A stretch of 27,666 bases of DNA, taken from positions 1 through 27,666 of IMG/VR virus record IMGVR_UViG_3300048672_000071. The stretch is one strand, 5' to 3'. The notes below the pieces were generated by a model that ran no database searches, was not told the origin of the DNA, and saw only the letters and a list, made by a program, of their open reading frames with translations. The position numbers were made by a program, and so were the translations under genes. Shown one piece after another: positions 1 through 6,243 of this stretch. How positions within the stretch are numbered: position 1 is the stretch's first letter; each line of letters begins with the position of its first letter. The DNA is from a virus.

Positions 1-2059
1 TTTTTACGGTATCATCTTGTGTAGATAACAATGATTCAGACGCTCTGGACATTCTTAAAAAGATGGATGTCACAGATTCCAATGGAGCGCGTGAATCTTG
101 CGCTAACTTGAACAAACGCGATTGCATTTGAATCGCTCCACCTGTTTTATCAGTTGCAATTTGAACCGCATTAGTAAAATGAGTCCATTGGTCAGCATAT
201 TCCATAACTTGATGCGCTGAAATAACGACACCTAACATCATCATTGCTTGTTGGAGTTTATTTATACCGCTTGTTAAACCGTTAATTCCATTTGTTTGAC
301 TGGTTAATTCATTTTGACGTAATCCTGTATCACCGCGAACTTGTGCCACATTAAATGATGAATTATGACGAGTTGCTACATTATTTCTACGCTCTAATGC
401 TTCAATTTCTCTATTGATTTGTGCGATTACTGTTTGATTTGTTTCAACAGTTCGTAATTGTTCTAATGCTGTTCTTTGTGCATTGATTAACGAAACTATG
501 TGATTATATGCTGATGATTGGGAAGTTCTAATTGTGTCGGCTTCTGCTTGATAATGTGCTTTTCTTTCTTCATTACCTTTTTTATCTGCTGTATTTCGTA
601 ACTGTAAAAAGGAATTATATTGTGCTAATTGGTCAGCATGGGATTTTGAATAGAGTTGTTCAGCTTGCTGTAATGTATTTCGTAATTCTTGCAATTGTGT
701 TGCTGCATTTATTTGTGGAAACGCTTGATTTCTATTATACGTATCTGTTGATGACATTCTGTCAGTCATTGACGTATTCGATGTTTGCTTACTATTACCC
801 ATAGCTGCAATCATAGGTGAAACAGGACGGATAGTAGGTTGTTGTGCTAATGAACCTAATCCAGCCACATTAAAAGGTGTGGCTGCAATTGTATTTAATG
901 TTTGTTTTGTTTGTCTTGCTATTTCTATTTCTTGTTGTGCTTTATTTTTTAACGCTTCAATCGCTTGTTTATGAGCGTTATCGCGGTCTATTTTTAATTC
1001 TGTGTTTAACTTCGTTTCTTCCTGTTTAATTAAACCGTTTAATCGTTTGATTTCAGCGTTAATTGATGATAAATTATCAGTTACTCCACTAGATTTAAGT
1101 GAATTAAAACTTGACTCAAGAGCAGCTTTAGTTTGCACTAATTGTGAAATTAAACGTTGTTGTTTATCTTTATAAATTGATAACTCGTCGTCTGCTGCTT
1201 TACGATATTGTTTAGCATCACCGTCTAATTTATTTTTCAATGCAACTTGTTCTAGCTCAAGCATTTTTTTATATGAATCTAAGTGTAAAACATGACTTGA
1301 CTTTGTTTCAGCTATTAAATTAGCAGTTAATGACTTAGCATCAGCTACCATTTGAGCATTCGCTTGTTGTCGTATTTTATTTACATCTTCGATACCTAAC
1401 TTTTGTACAGCCGTATTTGCGCGGGTTGATTCTTTAATCTCTAAAAATTCTCTATTATTATACTCACTTAACTGTGCTAATAATGTATTTCTACGAGCAG
1501 TCATCGCTTTTTCTACTTCTTTATTACCTTTGTTTATAGCGTTTACTTGTAAAGTAGTAGCTTGTTCTACCTGTTTTACAATTTCAAAAATATCTAACGC
1601 TTTTTGTTTTTTTTCTGATTTTGATGTTGCAGATTCAATTTCTTTTTCAGCTTGTTTGTGTAATTCTTTTATTTTAATAACTGCACTTTGCGTACTTTTA
1701 ACCGCATTATCGCCTGATTTTTTAAATGAATCACTAATTACTTGCCCTGCTTGAATACCCGCTGTTTCTAAACCTTTAAATGAATAACTTGCTTGATTTA
1801 TAGCAGTTGTATCGAAACCAAATTTGATTTGAGTGTTGTTTAATGCCTTAGTTGTATTTGCTAATTCGACCATCTTACTCATTGCATCAGTTAATGGTTT
1901 AGCATCGAAGTTTAATGACACATTAACTCGTTCTAAACTTTTAAGAAGTCTATCTAATGAACTTACTTTTTCAGATACATTATTTAATTTAGTTTCAGCA
2001 TCATTGACTTCAATACCAACTTTAGCTTTAATTTCAATAACTGTAGAATTGTCGTTCAT
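1..2059 (-). CDS. tape measure protein (N-terminal part, runs off the left edge)
   Basis: An open frame of about 686 codons starts at the ATG complementary to 2057-2059 and reads without a stop to position 2, so the C-terminal part is outside the window. The start has a good ribosome site (AGAGGA, 7 nt upstream) and lies 12 nt after the tail assembly chaperone gene. Residues from about 20 to 560 are rich in K, E, Q, A and N with long heptad-like stretches, as expected of a coiled-coil ruler. Around residues 590-680 the segment containing YADQWTHFTNAVQIAT and SRAPLESVTSIFLRMSRASE resembles the tape-measure N-terminal domain (TIGR02675-like) of siphophages. Tape measure proteins set tail length and pass through the tail tube; the position right after the chaperones is the standard one. 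An unusual point is that about 560 coiled-coil residues come before the conserved domain. Confidence 0.9.
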   Translation of the reverse strand, partial: MNDNSTVIEIKAKVGIEVNDAETKLNNVSEKVSSLDRLLKSLERVNVSLNFDAKPLTDAMSKMVELANTTKALNNTQIKFGFDTTAINQASYSFKGLETAGIQAGQVISDSFKKSGDNAVKSTQSAVIKIKELHKQAEKEIESATSKSEKKQKALDIFEIVKQVEQATTLQVNAINKGNKEVEKAMTARRNTLLAQLSEYNNREFLEIKESTRANTAVQKLGIEDVNKIRQQANAQMVADAKSLTANLIAETKSSHVLHLDSYKKMLELEQVALKNKLDGDAKQYRKAADDELSIYKDKQQRLISQLVQTKAALESSFNSLKSSGVTDNLSSINAEIKRLNGLIKQEETKLNTELKIDRDNAHKQAIEALKNKAQQEIEIARQTKQTLNTIAATPFNVAGLGSLAQQPTIRPVSPMIAAMGNSKQTSNTSMTDRMSSTDTYNRNQAFPQINAATQLQELRNTLQQAEQLYSKSHADQLAQYNSFLQLRNTADKKGNEERKAHYQAEADTIRTSQSSAYNHIVSLINAQRTALEQLRTVETNQTVIAQINREIEALERRNNVATRHNSSFNVAQVRGDTGLRQNELTSQTNGINGLTSGINKLQQAMMMLGVVISAHQVMEYADQWTHFTNAVQIATDKTGGAIQMQSRLFKLAQDSRAPLESVTSIFLRMSRASESLLSTQDDTVK

Positions 2060-2071
2060 TGTAATATCCTC

Positions 2072-2791
2072 TTATTTAGATTCTTTGTCTGATTGTTTGT
2101 TATAATGTTCTAAGAACACACTGTCTAATTGTTTAATTATTTTTAATTCATACGGACTTATTTTAGTCCCTGTTAAATCACACCATGCTTTTATTTCAAA
2201 GTAACTTATCGCATTCACACCCATACCTGATTGACGTGTTGCATTTAATGATAGGAAGTTTTCCCACACATACATCACGATAGGGTTGACGATAGGGCTG
2301 ATTAACTGTGGAGGTGTAATGCCGTGTTTATCGCGTAGGTTTGTTAGATGGTCGCGTAATGATGCCCCGTCTTTTTGTTTTTCAGATAACTTTAATTCAT
2401 GTTTAGCATAATCGAGTAATGATTCAACACAGGTATCTAAAAAATCTGCCATTTCATTTGAATAATGAAGAATTTGTCGTCTAGCATAAGGATTGTACTC
2501 ACACAATAATCGAGCGTTTTTAGGATTAAACTCATCGTCCATTCCTCGCCATCCGACTAATCGTGAAGTTGCTGAATCTATTTCAAATTCAACTTGATTG
2601 ATGTCGGAATCAGATTGGTTATCAAAAAATAGTTGAAATTCACTAATTCGTTTGACCTCCATATAACGTGATTTTAATAATTCCGACACAGATTTAGCAT
2701 GACTAGATATAACTTTTACGAACACACCTAATGACGAACCATCTTCCGATATTAGTTCAAATTCATAGGGTGTTTCTTCAATAAAACTCAT
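2072..2791 (-). CDS. long tail assembly chaperone, GT-like
   Basis: 239 aa. I recognise it by comparison with the shorter protein at 4988-5386. Residues 15-50 (SEDGSSLGVFVKVISS...) align with residues 24-58 of that protein (LDEESGKATGIVLSVIGS...). Residues 74-118 (ATSRLVGWRGMDDEFNP..., ending SNEMADFL) align with its residues 86-130 (AAARIVGWEGIDEPFSP..., ending SDNASNYL). Where the short protein stops, this one continues in frame for about 120 residues. That extension contains a T-domain-like segment (YVWENFLSLNATRQSGMG, then ELKIIKQLDSVFLEHYN). This is the layout of the lambda G-T fusion, which coats the tape measure protein during tail assembly and is normally made by frameshift. Here it is a separate gene with its own promoter (2827-2855), just before the tape measure gene. 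The family call is inference from this homology and position. Confidence 0.75.
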   Translation of the reverse strand: MSFIEETPYEFELISEDGSSLGVFVKVISSHAKSVSELLKSRYMEVKRISEFQLFFDNQSDSDINQVEFEIDSATSRLVGWRGMDDEFNPKNARLLCEYNPYARRQILHYSNEMADFLDTCVESLLDYAKHELKLSEKQKDGASLRDHLTNLRDKHGITPPQLISPIVNPIVMYVWENFLSLNATRQSGMGVNAISYFEIKAWCDLTGTKISPYELKIIKQLDSVFLEHYNKQSDKESK

Positions 2792-2826
2792 ATTTAGTAA
2801 AACTCCAATAAAGATTTCGGCTAATT

Positions 2827-2855
2827 ATTATTGCATATTTATTCTATTTTGTCAA
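2827..2855 (-). promoter_or_regulatory. sigma70-type promoter for the GT-like chaperone and tape measure genes
   Basis: Minus strand TTGACA (2855-2850), 17 nt, AATAAT (2832-2827). It lies between the terminator at 2871-2909 and the ATG at 2791. Confidence 0.75.
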
Positions 2856-2868
2856 ATATATAAGATAA

Positions 2869-2909
2869 TAAAAAACCTAGCTATCCGTAACTGTGGTAGC
2901 TAGGTTTTT
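2869..2909 (-). terminator. hairpin terminator after the 171-aa gene
   Basis: A 13-bp perfect inverted repeat: AAAAACCTAGCTA (2871-2883) with TAGCTAGGTTTTT (2897-2909). On the minus strand it is followed by a T-run. Its arms (AACCTAGCTA) are the same as those of the hairpin at 3521-3553 on the other side of the gene. Confidence 0.85.
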
Positions 2910-2986
2910 ATTAGTATTTCCATGAAGTATGACAATAATTAGACTACGATAACATGGTGCGATTTACGGAAATTGTAAAGTTTAGG

Positions 2987-3502
2987 TTAAATTTGATTTA
3001 TCCAATTTCTAATGGTGTATTCAAAATAAGTAGCGTTATTACATGATGTACTTTCTCGTGGAACAGATTGGTCAGTATTTACTGACAATCGTATCCATAA
3101 ATATCTTTTATTGTTATTGTTTAAGCAAAGCTCAATTCTTATTTCACCGTTTATAGTTTTGATTATCAGCTTGAATGAATCACAAGTTTCGAGTACATCG
3201 CTTTCTACATTAAATTGATGTAGCTCTCTGTCTATAATAGATTTGTAATATAGTTTTAAATTTTTACCAGATATTTTATTTACATTAAATAAATCATCAA
3301 ATTTAAAAGAGTTTAGTGTCTTATTTAATTTAACTTGATTTGATAAATTACGCATTGTGTTACTATTTAGTTCTTCAATCACATACAATCTTAATACCTC
3401 ATCAATCCTACGCTCTAGTACATTATCTTCCGACATCATTTCTTCATCACAGGTGAAACATTCGATGATTTTGTTTCGTAAATTTATAAGGTTATCTTTC
3501 AT
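2987..3502 (-). CDS. hypothetical protein, 171 aa
   Basis: I do not recognise this protein. I chose the ATG at 3502, which has GGAG 6 nt upstream; the same frame can be extended four codons to a TTG, which is less likely. The sequence begins MKDNLINLRNKIIECFTCDE and is soluble-looking, with an N-terminal helical, acidic part and a C-terminal half with alternating hydrophobic residues (SFKLIIKTINGEIRIELCL, then YLWIRLSVN) that suggests beta strands. There is no signal peptide or membrane segment. It has no obvious promoter of its own: it starts 18 nt beyond the hairpin at 3521-3553, so expression would need read-through from the KilA-N gene. It is boxed between two nearly identical terminators, which suggests an inserted cargo gene between the two tail chaperone genes. 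Confidence 0.7.
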   Translation of the reverse strand: MKDNLINLRNKIIECFTCDEEMMSEDNVLERRIDEVLRLYVIEELNSNTMRNLSNQVKLNKTLNSFKFDDLFNVNKISGKNLKLYYKSIIDRELHQFNVESDVLETCDSFKLIIKTINGEIRIELCLNNNNKRYLWIRLSVNTDQSVPRESTSCNNATYFEYTIRNWINQI

Positions 3503-3516
3503 TTCAATCTCCAAGT

Positions 3517-3553
3517 TAAAAACCTAGCTATCACAGTTAAAGGTAGCTAGGTT
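3517..3553 (-). terminator. hairpin terminator after the first KilA-N gene
   Basis: AACCTAGCTA (3521-3530) and TAGCTAGGTT (3544-3553) form a 10-bp stem. On the minus strand a T-run (complement of 3517-3522) follows. The stem matches the terminator at 2871-2909. Confidence 0.8.
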
Positions 3554-3562
3554 ATGTGATGT

Positions 3563-4228
3563 TTAGTGTTCTAATACTTCAGGAAATTCGTAATCAGGAT
3601 ACGCGAGCTTCCAAGCATCAATATGATAATTATTTACACCTTCAGGAAAATTCGCATCAAATATCTTATAAGGAGGTTTGCCTACTTTAAAACTTGCATC
3701 TTTGACTTTTTTCCAACTTAATGAATTCCATACAACGTGATTCCAAGCAGCAAATCGTTTTAAACTAGACCATTCGTGTGACACATCTAATTCAATCTTA
3801 ACTGTATTTAATTCTAACAACACCGCTTCTTTAGCCTTTTCGGACACAATTAAGGCTTCTAACGCGGCGATATATGAAACTGGTAACGGGGCAGATTGTT
3901 TCGATTGTAGCAACTTCTCAATTTCTATATCACACCAAATAGCAAAATCAACATTTAACCAACGTGCAAAGTCTATTGCTAACTTAGGATGTAACCATGT
4001 TCCTTGTTCATCTGGAGAGCCGCCTTGAATTATTCTAACTAATTGATTTTGTTCCGTTAAGCGATTTCGCTTAACGCCGTAAATGTACTCAATTGTTCGT
4101 TTTTGTTTCAAGTAATCAGCAGGTTGTTTATTAAATTCTTTAGCGATAAGTGTGGCGTTGATATACGCATCGTCTGACTGAAAGATTACTGGAATTTCAT
4201 TGTAGTTTAATGTTACTAATTGTGACAT
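3563..4228 (-). CDS. KilA-N domain protein, probable antirepressor-type regulator
   Basis: 221 aa; ATG at 4228 with AAAGGAAA upstream. Residues 1-110 form a KilA-N domain: YINATLIAKEFNKQPADYL near residues 22-40, then the hallmark GGSPDEQGTWLHPKLAIDFA at 69-88 followed by a W-rich end. The tail (about 150-221, including HEWSSLKRFAAWNHVVW and the near-terminal YHIDAWKLAYPDYEFPE) resembles C-terminal domains found on other phage KilA-N proteins. KilA-N is a DNA-binding domain of phage and large-virus regulators, often antirepressors; the target here is unknown. The gene sits in a cargo block between the two tail assembly chaperone genes. It has two tandem promoters (4423-4451 and 4470-4499), a long structured 5' leader (4271-4412) and its own terminator. 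The leader resembles the one before the other KilA-N gene at 19881-20609. Confidence 0.88.
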   Translation of the reverse strand: MSQLVTLNYNEIPVIFQSDDAYINATLIAKEFNKQPADYLKQKRTIEYIYGVKRNRLTEQNQLVRIIQGGSPDEQGTWLHPKLAIDFARWLNVDFAIWCDIEIEKLLQSKQSAPLPVSYIAALEALIVSEKAKEAVLLELNTVKIELDVSHEWSSLKRFAAWNHVVWNSLSWKKVKDASFKVGKPPYKIFDANFPEGVNNYHIDAWKLAYPDYEFPEVLEH

Positions 4229-4270
4229 GATGGTTTCCTTTTATTAGGATTGATAAAATTTAAGCAATAA

Positions 4271-4416
4271 AAATGCTCATAATAATTAGATGTTTCAAGA
4301 CCCGCAACACATGGGTTAATCGGTATTCAACTTATTTCCGATTCATCTAATTATTATGAGCATTTAGTGGATACTTAAAATGTCACAATTAAGTTGTGTT
4401 GGATTCTTGAAAATCT
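4271..4416 (-). promoter_or_regulatory. structured RNA leader A upstream of the KilA-N gene (candidate attenuator)
   Basis: Read on the minus strand from the predicted start near 4416: segment X (complement of 4412-4393); then a perfect 22-bp closing helix P1 between 4365-4344 and 4292-4271. Inside the loop is hairpin P2 with stem AATCGG/CCGATT (4343-4338 and 4323-4318) and 14-nt loop AAATAAGTTGAATA. Next is a small ACCC/GGGT hairpin, and segment X' (4310-4293). X' can pair with X: UUUCAAGA with UCUUGAAA, UCC with GGG, AACACA with UGUGUU. P1 is followed by UUUUUAUU, then by the ribosome site and ATG 42 nt later. The same architecture, with different stem sequences, occurs at 20611-20745. Function as a transcription or translation switch is inference. 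Confidence 0.7.
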
Positions 4417-4422
4417 GACGTG

Positions 4423-4451
4423 ACTATATCATAGTACGCAAAACTTGTCAA
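4423..4451 (-). promoter_or_regulatory. sigma70-type promoter, proximal, for the KilA-N gene
   Basis: Minus strand TTGACA (4451-4446), 17 nt, TATAGT (4428-4423). The predicted transcript starts near 4416, just before segment X of leader A. The -10 sequence and spacing equal those of the promoter before the second KilA-N gene (20751-20779). Confidence 0.8.
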
Positions 4452-4469
4452 TAGCCTAAGCACAAATAA

Positions 4470-4499
4470 ATTTTACCACACAAAAATAAATTCTGTCAA
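4470..4499 (-). promoter_or_regulatory. second upstream promoter, TTGACA with TGTGGTAAAAT
   Basis: Minus strand TTGACA (4499-4494), 18 nt, TAAAAT (4475-4470), with TGTGG directly before the -10. It closely matches the promoter at 4915-4944 (shared TTTTGTGTGGTA). It reads into leader A. Confidence 0.7.
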
Positions 4500-4503
4500 C
4501 TAT

Positions 4504-4884
4504 TTAAATACTTTCACTCAATTTTAAGTTAGCTGATAAAACTTCTTCTTGTGACTTAATATCGTTTAAGATATGAGATTTTAGTAATTTTAAATTATCT
4601 AAATTAGTTTTCAAATCGTCAAGTGTTTTAAACTTAGTAATTGTTTCTAAGTAAGGTCGTTTGTATATTCCGCTATTATCTAACACGATACCATCTCTAT
4701 ATTCAAACGATGTAACTGACACATCAGTATCTGTAATTCCTGCTTTAATATCTGCTTGCCACTTAACATAGGCTTCTTTTTCTATCTTACGGATAGGGTC
4801 ATCTTGATAATCAACCTCTCTACATTCTTCTCCTTGTCCGTAGAATCGATAATTACCACCATATACGTCATGTGCATAATACAT
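4504..4884 (-). CDS. hypothetical protein, 126 aa
   Basis: I do not recognise this protein. ATG at 4884; the ribosome site is weak (CTTAGGAAATTTCAAT, with AGGAAA about 7 nt upstream). It starts MYYAHDVYGGNYRFYGQGEE, rich in tyrosine and glycine, and is acidic in the middle. The last third (TLDDLKTNLDNLKLLKSHIL..., then SQEEVLSANLKLSES) has leucine heptads and is probably a short coiled coil, which suggests oligomerisation. No membrane segment or signal peptide is visible. It has its own promoter (4915-4944) directly behind the terminator of the short tail chaperone gene and reads toward the KilA-N gene, whose promoters overlap its 3' end. This independent unit looks like an inserted accessory gene. 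Confidence 0.75.
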   Translation of the reverse strand: MYYAHDVYGGNYRFYGQGEECREVDYQDDPIRKIEKEAYVKWQADIKAGITDTDVSVTSFEYRDGIVLDNSGIYKRPYLETITKFKTLDDLKTNLDNLKLLKSHILNDIKSQEEVLSANLKLSESI

Positions 4885-4914
4885 ATTGAAATTTCCTAAG
4901 TTTAGTGAATCACC

Positions 4915-4944
4915 AATCTACCACACAAAAGAAAACCCTGTCAA
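4915..4944 (-). promoter_or_regulatory. promoter for the 126-aa gene, nested in a terminator
   Basis: Minus strand TTGACA (4944-4939), 18 nt, TAGATT (4920-4915), with TGTGG before the -10. The -35 lies in the loop and 3' arm of the terminator hairpin at 4933-4964, so the terminator and the next promoter share bases. Confidence 0.7.
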
Positions 4945-4964
4945 CAAAAAGTTCAACAGGGTTT
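4929..4964 (-). terminator. hairpin terminator after the short tail assembly chaperone gene
   Basis: AAACCCTGT (4933-4941) and ACAGGGTTT (4956-4964) form a 9-bp stem with a 14-nt loop. On the minus strand it is followed by TTTTCTTTT. Confidence 0.8.
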
Positions 4965-4987
4965 AGAGTTTCTTATGGAGATAAGAA

Positions 4988-5386
4988 CTATTTTTTTAAA
5001 TAATTTGACGCATTGTCGGAAAACACCATCACTTGTTCACGAATTTGTGGATTGATGGTTACTAACTGTAATGCGTTTTCAGGTGAGAACGGTTCGTCGA
5101 TACCTTCCCAACCTACGATACGAGCAGCCGCTAATTCTTGTGCAAACTCAATATCATCTTCTACTTTAGAGGGTTGAACATCTTTGCCTTTTTTCTTAGC
5201 TAATTCTTCAGCTTGACGACGACCATTTACTGCTTTAGCGACTAACTTAGTGATTTTATCTGAGTTAGAACCAATCACAGATAATACAATACCTGTCGCT
5301 TTACCCGATTCTTCATCCAAAATATCTAATTTCTGTGCGTCGTCACTTGCTTTTACTACGTTTAATGATGCTAATGAAATACCCAT
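4988..5386 (-). CDS. short tail assembly chaperone, G-like
   Basis: 132 aa; ATG at 5386 with GGAGAA 9 nt upstream. It lies just downstream of the tail tube gene (apart from an inserted HNH gene), the usual position of tail assembly chaperone G. Residues 24-58 and 86-130 are homologous to the N-terminal half of the 239-aa protein at 2072-2791. The end of the gene reads TTA AAA AAA TAG, so a TTTAAAA / A7 slippery run lies exactly at the C-terminus, where lambda-like phages shift frame to make GT. Here a -1 shift would add only about nine residues before a stop and the terminator. The T extension is instead encoded in the separate, longer gene. In related systems G and GT bind the tape measure protein during tail assembly. 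Promoter at 5450-5478. Confidence 0.75.
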   Translation of the reverse strand: MGISLASLNVVKASDDAQKLDILDEESGKATGIVLSVIGSNSDKITKLVAKAVNGRRQAEELAKKKGKDVQPSKVEDDIEFAQELAAARIVGWEGIDEPFSPENALQLVTINPQIREQVMVFSDNASNYLKK

Positions 5387-5449
5387 GTTTTATTCTCCAT
5401 AGAATTGTTTAATTTTAGGTCATATAAGGATTTATATGATTACATAAGC

Positions 5450-5478
5450 ATATTACCATACATACTACAATTTGTCAA
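5450..5478 (-). promoter_or_regulatory. sigma70-type promoter for the short chaperone gene
   Basis: Minus strand TTGACA (5478-5473), 17 nt, TAATAT (5455-5450). A second TTGACA lies 10 nt further upstream. This is among the best consensus matches in the window. Confidence 0.82.
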
Positions 5479-5490
5479 TGGTGTCAATAA

Positions 5491-5526
5491 AATAAAACCC
5501 GTTATAAATAATGCTATAACGGGTTT
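5491..5526 (-). terminator. hairpin terminator downstream of the HNH gene
   Basis: AAACCCGTTATA (5495-5506) and TATAACGGGTTT (5515-5526), 12-bp stem and 8-nt loop. On the minus strand it is followed by TATTTTATT. It may originally have been the terminator of the tail tube gene, because remnants of that gene's last codons lie just upstream (5552-5572). Confidence 0.82.
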
Positions 5527-5551
5527 CTCACTTCCGATGTGAATTAAACGA

Positions 5552-5572
5552 TTATGCTAACTGGCTATAGTC
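5552..5572 (-). pseudogene. displaced copy of the last codons of the tail tube gene
   Basis: On the minus strand this reads D-Y-S-Q-L-A-stop. The tail tube gene at 6244-6264 ends D-F-S-Q-L-A-stop. The two 21-nt segments match at 17 positions; the differences are two synonymous changes, one Y/F change and the stop codon (TAA against TAG). The copy starts 2 nt after the HNH stop codon. The likely reading is that the HNH cassette landed near the end of the tail tube gene, supplied or rebuilt a functional end upstream, and left the original end behind. Confidence 0.65.
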
Positions 5573-5574
5573 TT

Positions 5575-6132
5575 TTAATTAAATCCATGATTCTTAAATT
5601 GTTTGTGTAGTTCGTTTCTCTTTTTAACTACTACGGCTAGAGCTGCATCTTTCGTGTTAAATCTACCTAATTGATAACTTATTGAATTATGTTTAACATA
5701 CGCCATCCATTTACCTGTTCTAGTTTCAAAACATACGCCTTTATAGCCACTAGTATTGTTCCTAGCTAATTTTTTATTATGTTCATTTTGATTTCGTGTA
5801 GCTTTCCTTAAATTTTCAATTCTGTTATCTTTTTTATCCCCATTGATATGGTCTATTTCAAATCCAATTAAATCATCACCAGTGACCAATCTCCAAATAA
5901 TACGATGTAACATATAGGGTTGTTTATCGACACATACCGATAAGTAAGATTCCTTTGAGTTAACACCTATTTCTTTATGTGCAAAGCAAGCATTCCACAT
6001 TTTAAAAATTTGCCTAGTTTTGAAATGTTGTTCAGGTCTATCCCTCCAATATAACTTTCCAGTTTCATAATCATAAGTAAAACACTCATATAGATAAGAT
6101 TGAGAAGGTAATGATAGTTCTTTATTTCGCAT
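5575..6132 (-). CDS. HNH homing endonuclease with AP2-like DNA-binding domain
   Basis: 185 aa from the ATG at 6132, which has GGAGAG 9 nt upstream; the frame stays open 26 codons further, but that region holds the promoter. The HNH nuclease core is visible: HR at 76-77, EIDHINGDKKDNRIENL at about 92-108 with the catalytic DH pair and conserved asparagines, then NQNEHNKK. Residues about 126-165 (NNTSGYKGVCFETRTGKWMA...) match the AP2-like module that follows HNH in free-standing phage endonucleases. These enzymes cut related phage genomes lacking the gene and so spread it. It sits between tail tube and tail chaperone genes with its own promoter and a terminator on each side, and is a paralog of the protein at 17551-18090. 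The adjacent duplicated tail tube end is consistent with a homing insertion. Confidence 0.92.
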   Translation of the reverse strand: MRNKELSLPSQSYLYECFTYDYETGKLYWRDRPEQHFKTRQIFKMWNACFAHKEIGVNSKESYLSVCVDKQPYMLHRIIWRLVTGDDLIGFEIDHINGDKKDNRIENLRKATRNQNEHNKKLARNNTSGYKGVCFETRTGKWMAYVKHNSISYQLGRFNTKDAALAVVVKKRNELHKQFKNHGFN

Positions 6133-6161
6133 TTTGACTCTCCAGTTAAAGTAATATAATA

Positions 6162-6191
6162 ATAATACTATATCTTTAATGTAGAAGTCAA
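6162..6191 (-). promoter_or_regulatory. promoter for the HNH gene
   Basis: Minus strand TTGACT (6191-6186), 18 nt, TATTAT (6167-6162), directly behind the tail tube terminator. Confidence 0.65.
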
Positions 6192-6192
6192 T

Positions 6193-6228
6193 AACAAAAA
6201 CGACCTTCATTTGAAATGAAGGTCGTTT
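6193..6228 (-). terminator. hairpin terminator after the tail tube gene
   Basis: AAACGACCTTCAT (6198-6210) and ATGAAGGTCGTTT (6216-6228) form a 13-bp stem with a 5-nt loop. The minus strand continues TTGTTATT after the T-rich arm. Confidence 0.88.
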
Positions 6229-6243
6229 AATTTAGCTAAGATT

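Noticed and set aside
532-2105. Several plus-strand frames of 60-115 codons antisense to structural genes (for example at 532, 1530, 1833, 7115, 15519, 17259)
   Set aside because: They lie opposite well-supported minus-strand genes, lack ribosome sites, and have the low-complexity or hydrophobic composition of antisense shadows.
4271-4365. Hammerhead or other self-cleaving ribozyme in leader A, because of GAAA before the last stem
   Set aside because: The CUGAUGA core is missing and leader B does not contain GAAA at this position; no cleavage consensus fits either copy.
4969-4990. Frameshifted extension of the short tail chaperone as a full GT protein
   Set aside because: Both alternative frames stop within about ten codons after the slippery run.
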